Positions 6,526 through 9,739 of a stretch of DNA of 9,739 nt are shown piece after piece (within the stretch, counting starts at the first letter, position 1; every line of letters begins with the position of its first letter). Position numbers and translations under genes: made by a program. Under the pieces are notes generated by a model. The model saw only the letters and a program-made list of their open reading frames with translations. It made no database searches and was not told where the DNA came from. The DNA comes from an uncultured Clostridia bacterium (GTDB taxonomy: Bacteria; Bacillota; Clostridia; Christensenellales; Pumilibacteraceae), in assembly GCA_947588325.1 (NCBI GenBank), contig CANPYH010000049.1, positions 1 through 9,739 of the forward strand. Direction: 5' to 3'.

Positions 6526-9500
6526 TCAGTGCAAGGTCTCGCCCCACGGGGTGGCGGCGGGATCGGTTACGTACTTAATCGCCTCGCCGTAGGTCGCGGG
6601 AAGAAGTTCCAGCCTGTCCATAGTCATGGTGCAAAGCCCGCCGAGCAGCTTCATGGTCGCGTTGATATAAGTCAGCTCGAAGGCGTCGGAGTGGTGCACG
6701 CCGAGGTTAAGCGTTCCGAGCGCCCCGTCTATCGGCGAGAGGTCCACCTCGACATTAAAGGTATTATCCGCATATGTGTAGTTCTTGAGTATGTCCTCGA
6801 CGCCGTATACCGAGCTGTTCCCGCTCGTCGCCGCATTTTTAATCTGGTTCCTGATGAGATCCGTGAAGTTGACCATTTCGAGTATGTAGTCCACGGCGTT
6901 CTCCATGAATTTAGCGGACGGTATCTCGCCCGAATCATAGGACAGCGAACCGTTGTACTCCGTATCGGGTACGGTGCGGTGGCTGTGATACCCGCGTAAT
7001 GTGTGCGAGAAGGAAGAACTGCAATTGTAGTTACCGCACTTACTGCAATAGGTGCGATTATTAAGAGAGTCTCTTATCACGCGGATAGTATCCGTTATGC
7101 CGTTATAGTTAAGGTAGCTATACCCGCCCTCATCTTTATATGCCGCGCCGCTCAAAAGCCCGGGCTGCTTTCTGAACAGTTGCGCGGACACGAACACATG
7201 ATTATCCTCGTCGATATCCACCCTGACTTTCACGTCGATATCCACGGACACTACAAGGCTTACATGCACCGAACCCTCTATATTGAAGGAACGTCTGTCC
7301 GCGGTATTGTTAAACGCCGCAAGAAGTTGGTCAAGGCTATCGAAGTTCATATAGCCCTCCGTCGTCCAGCTGCCTATCGCGGCTATACCCTCTTCCTCGG
7401 TCAGCGCGTCCACGGTCGCGGCAAAGCCCGAAATCGATATAGTCGTGCCGCCCTCGCCCTCTTTCGCATAGGTCAGGGAGCCGATCGCAAGATCTAACCC
7501 GCCGTCCGTACCCTTGGACACTGTGAGGTCTATGTCGCCGAGTTCGGGCAATATCACGCCGCCGTTTATGACGAGGCAGAGTTTATCGTCCGCGAAGGAG
7601 GCTTTACTGATAATGGTGGAGTAGTCAATCAAGCCCATGTTTTGCGAAGCGTCGTCAACCGCGCCGCTGACGTTCTTGATAAGCTCGTCGAGCTGGGGCA
7701 CTACGCGAAGAAGTTCGGGCAGTCTGTCCGTGCACTTCTCGATAGCCTCGCGGGAGATAGTCACTTTCAGGTGGTTATCCGCTCCAACGTCGGAGTTGTT
7801 CCCGACATTCCAATAGTCCGCATATATCCTGTTGCCGACATACGCCACGACTGCGCGGTGTGCGTCCTTATACGCTCCCGCCGTCTCGTCCCAGGTGTTG
7901 ATATTGAGCGTGAGTTTAATATCCACCTTATCCGCCGAGTAATAAAGCACGTCGATTGCCGACCCTTCGGCTATATAAAGTTTCTGTCCGTTAAGCGAAA
8001 GCTCGGTCCTGATATTGAAGTGCCAGCTGTTTGCGGCGACGAGTTTTTCCAGCTCGCCCATATACCCGTCGAACACGTCGGCTACGTCTACAAAGCTGTC
8101 GTCGGGCACGCCCGCAAAGTCGTAGTACTCCACCGCCCTGCCTTCATCGCTCGGCGCGGCGGTTATATCCTTACCAAGCACGGGCAGGTGCAGCGATATC
8201 GTCGGCTCCTCGCCGCACGCCACCGTCATTTTGCCCGTTACGCCGCCAAGCGTGAACTCGGCATTGAGCAGGTCGCCCTCGGTTGTCAGCTTTATCGAGC
8301 GTACGAGATCGCGGAGGAAGTTACCCTCCCCGTCGTCGCCAAGCTCGGCGGACATACCCATTATTACCTCGGCTGCGTAACGCGACTGCGCGTCCTTGAC
8401 TATCGTCTCGAGCCGAGTGATTATGTCCGTCATGCGGTCGATATTGCCGCGGAGGAGCACGTCGGTCTCTGTCTCGTCGCGATATGCAAGGTAGATATTG
8501 CCCTCCGAATACTCCGCGTAAAGGTTGCTCATGCGGAATGAGTATCTGCCGCCAAGCACGTCTAATTTTGCGTATATAACGTTAAGTTCGTCAATGTCTA
8601 TGCGAAGGTACGCCGCGTATTCCTTATTCGGCACCCTCACTTCCTCCGTCGATTGCCTGATTGCCGCGTTAAGCCCGACGGTTACTCCGCCTATGTCAAA
8701 GTCTGAGAAGGATATGCTCGGTCCGCCCGCAAGGTCTACGTCGATACGAAGCTCGGACAGTCCGAGAGGGGCGCCGTCGAGAGTAACGGTTATTCCGCTG
8801 CCCGCAAAGCGCAGCCCGCCGAGAAGCGACAGATAGTCGAAGTCCTCCGCCGTCACGGCATTCACCGCCGTAATAATCGCGTCGAGTACGCCGTCGAGGC
8901 TGTCGTTATACCCCTTAAGCCCGCCGAGCGCCGCCGCTATATCCGTCTGTCCGCTTCCCGTCGGCACGTTTACCGCAATGTCTATGCCGTCAACGGTGAG
9001 ATAGAGCACACCGCCGCTGTATATAACTTCGAAGTTCACGGCGCGAAGTCCCTCGTAAGTCAATGTGCCGACAGCCGATACGCCGTTGTTTATGTTCACC
9101 GCCGCGTTGATATTAACCCGCTTTCCGCCGATGGTGAGGTCGAGGTTTGCGTCAAGCGCGACCGCCTCGGTGTCCTCCCTTTCGGGTGCGGTGACAGGCT
9201 CGGTGGACAGGCTCGGTATGGCGGTAAGCCCGATTGTTACGTCGCCGATTCTGCTTGGCATCAGCGTTAAGCCGAGTTGGTTTCTGCCGCCGATAAGCAC
9301 CGTCATTTGCGGCAAGCCGACCGCTCCGCCGATTGTCGCCGTTATGCCGTAGCTGTCGAACCCTATGTCGTCGATGAGCATGAAGGGATCGAAGTTTTTG
9401 ATTCCGAGCAGTTTTACTACCCGCTCCGCCATGTCGATAAAGCCGTCGAAGGGCGTTTTGCCGCGAAGTTTCTCAAGCACTGCCGTGATATCGCCGAGGT

Positions 9501-9739
9501 CGGGCGTTGTCCTCTCCCCGCTCGGTGCGTCGAAGGTGAAGGAGTAGCCGCTGACAGTGAGATAAATCTTACCGTCGACTATCACGATCTCGAAGGGCAA
9601 GCCGAAGTCGCTGCCGAAGTACAATTTTCCGCGGACGGACACACCGCCGTTGATATTCACCGTCGCATACAAGTCGGCGTACTCGTCGCCGATAACGATT
9701 GTGGACCTGATATCCAGCGCGACCGCCTTGGTGTCCTCT
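6526..9739 (-). CDS. Very long repetitive beta-rich protein, probably exported (N-terminal part outside window)
   Basis: I do not recognise this family. The frame is open to the right edge and is read through a possible TTG at 9672, so the gene begins outside the window; about 1070 C-terminal residues are seen, ending GETLH. Sequence is acidic, rich in alternating hydrophobic residues (beta strands) with intervening amphipathic helices. Two clear repeats of about 186-187 residues start with EDTKAVALD and EDTEAVALD (9738 and 9177). More diverged modules follow, each with a strand such as DGKIYLTV, GGVLYLTV, EGNIYLAY or GNRIYADY, then a helix of type D-x2-I-x2-L. This recalls LolA/LppX-like lipid-binding folds or large adhesin repeats, but only loosely. 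A module near 7020-7047 contains C-x2-C-x4-C. No LPXTG motif or C-terminal membrane segment is seen. Export and surface location are inferred from composition and repeats, as the N-terminus is missing. Confidence 0.8.
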   Translation of the reverse strand, partial: EDTKAVALDIRSTIVIGDEYADLYATVNINGGVSVRGKLYFGSDFGLPFEIVIVDGKIYLTVSGYSFTFDAPSGERTTPDLGDITAVLEKLRGKTPFDGFIDMAERVVKLLGIKNFDPFMLIDDIGFDSYGITATIGGAVGLPQMTVLIGGRNQLGLTLMPSRIGDVTIGLTAIPSLSTEPVTAPEREDTEAVALDANLDLTIGGKRVNINAAVNINNGVSAVGTLTYEGLRAVNFEVIYSGGVLYLTVDGIDIAVNVPTGSGQTDIAAALGGLKGYNDSLDGVLDAIITAVNAVTAEDFDYLSLLGGLRFAGSGITVTLDGAPLGLSELRIDVDLAGGPSISFSDFDIGGVTVGLNAAIRQSTEEVRVPNKEYAAYLRIDIDELNVIYAKLDVLGGRYSFRMSNLYAEYSEGNIYLAYRDETETDVLLRGNIDRMTDIITRLETIVKDAQSRYAAEVIMGMSAELGDDGEGNFLRDLVRSIKLTTEGDLLNAEFTLGGVTGKMTVACGEEPTISLHLPVLGKDITAAPSDEGRAVEYYDFAGVPDDSFVDVADVFDGYMGELEKLVAANSWHFNIRTELSLNGQKLYIAEGSAIDVLYYSADKVDIKLTLNINTWDETAGAYKDAHRAVVAYVGNRIYADYWNVGNNSDVGADNHLKVTISREAIEKCTDRLPELLRVVPQLDELIKNVSGAVDDASQNMGLIDYSTIISKASFADDKLCLVINGGVILPELGDIDLTVSKGTDGGLDLAIGSLTYAKEGEGGTTISISGFAATVDALTEEEGIAAIGSWTTEGYMNFDSLDQLLAAFNNTADRRSFNIEGSVHVSLVVSVDIDVKVRVDIDEDNHVFVSAQLFRKQPGLLSGAAYKDEGGYSYLNYNGITDTIRVIRDSLNNRTYCSKCGNYNCSSSFSHTLRGYHSHRTVPDTEYNGSLSYDSGEIPSAKFMENAVDYILEMVNFTDLIRNQIKNAATSGNSSVYGVEDILKNYTYADNTFNVEVDLSPIDGALGTLNLGVHHSDAFELTYINATMKLLGGLCTMTMDRLELLPATYGEAIKYVTDPAATPWGETLH
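8620..9738 (-). repeat. Two consecutive protein repeats of about 187 residues
   Basis: Unit one is encoded by 9738-9178 and unit two by 9177 to about 8620. Both begin with EDT-[KE]-AVALD, share a VNIN-[GN]-GVS strand about 30 residues in and a YLTV strand near residue 60. At DNA level only the unit boundary is strongly conserved: 9717-9738 and 9156-9177 match at 21 of 22 bases, exactly 561 bases apart. The right edge of the window falls at a repeat boundary, so further units upstream are likely. Confidence 0.75.

Noticed and set aside
6526..6560. C-terminal cell-wall sorting signal on the repetitive protein
   Set aside because: No LPXTG-type motif, hydrophobic stretch or basic tail is seen before the stop; the end reads TPWGETLH.
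7642..8541. 299-residue open frame on the + strand
   Set aside because: It is antisense to the GC-rich repetitive gene, has no recognisable motif and reads as basic low-information sequence, as expected of a shadow frame. Other + strand frames across 945-9547 were rejected for the same reason.
9670..9672. TTG at 9672 as the start of the repetitive protein
   Set aside because: The frame stays open to the window edge and the residues before it (EDTKAVALD and onward) align with the start of the second repeat, so coding clearly continues upstream.

Overview
The window looks like a piece of chromosome from an anaerobic Firmicute, probably Clostridia. Three things suggest this: the first gene is the tail of a very large 2-hydroxyacyl-CoA dehydratase activase-type protein typical of such bacteria; ribosome binding sites are purine-rich Gram-positive-style sequences; and there is a near-consensus sigma-A promoter. 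The species cannot be named from the sequence. Base composition is uneven. The right-hand repetitive gene looks GC-rich, the restriction genes are lower, and the second half of the methyltransferase gene is clearly the most AT-rich part.

Layout. (1) Bases 2-745, + strand: 3' end of the activase-type gene, cut by the left edge. (2) Bases 746-896: convergent intergenic stretch with a strong hairpin and T-run terminator. (3) Bases 897-6273, - strand: a two-gene restriction-modification operon, read from right to left. A promoter at 6363-6391 drives a gamma-type adenine methyltransferase (6273-4261). One base after its stop follows a large protein with a GIY-YIG/T5orf172-like nuclease domain, an SF2 helicase and a methyltransferase-like C-terminus (4259-897). 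(4) Bases 6274-6525: intergenic, with the operon promoter and leader, the terminator of the next gene and a run of nine C. (5) Bases 6526-9739, - strand: C-terminal 1070 or so residues of a very long, repetitive, beta-rich protein, probably exported, running off the right edge.

How the genes work together. The restriction-modification genes form a self-contained, translationally coupled defence unit inserted between unrelated genes. The methyltransferase would mark host DNA and carries the probable target recognition region. The helicase-nuclease partner would translocate on and cut unmarked DNA.

Three points deserve attention. The methyltransferase gene has a perfect internal ribosome binding site and ATG directly before its NPPY catalytic half, suggesting a fused gene pair or a second product. 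Its recognition region holds three exact 15-bp in-frame repeats. Finally, the helicase protein ends in a methyltransferase-like front half that stops just where an NPPY half would be expected.
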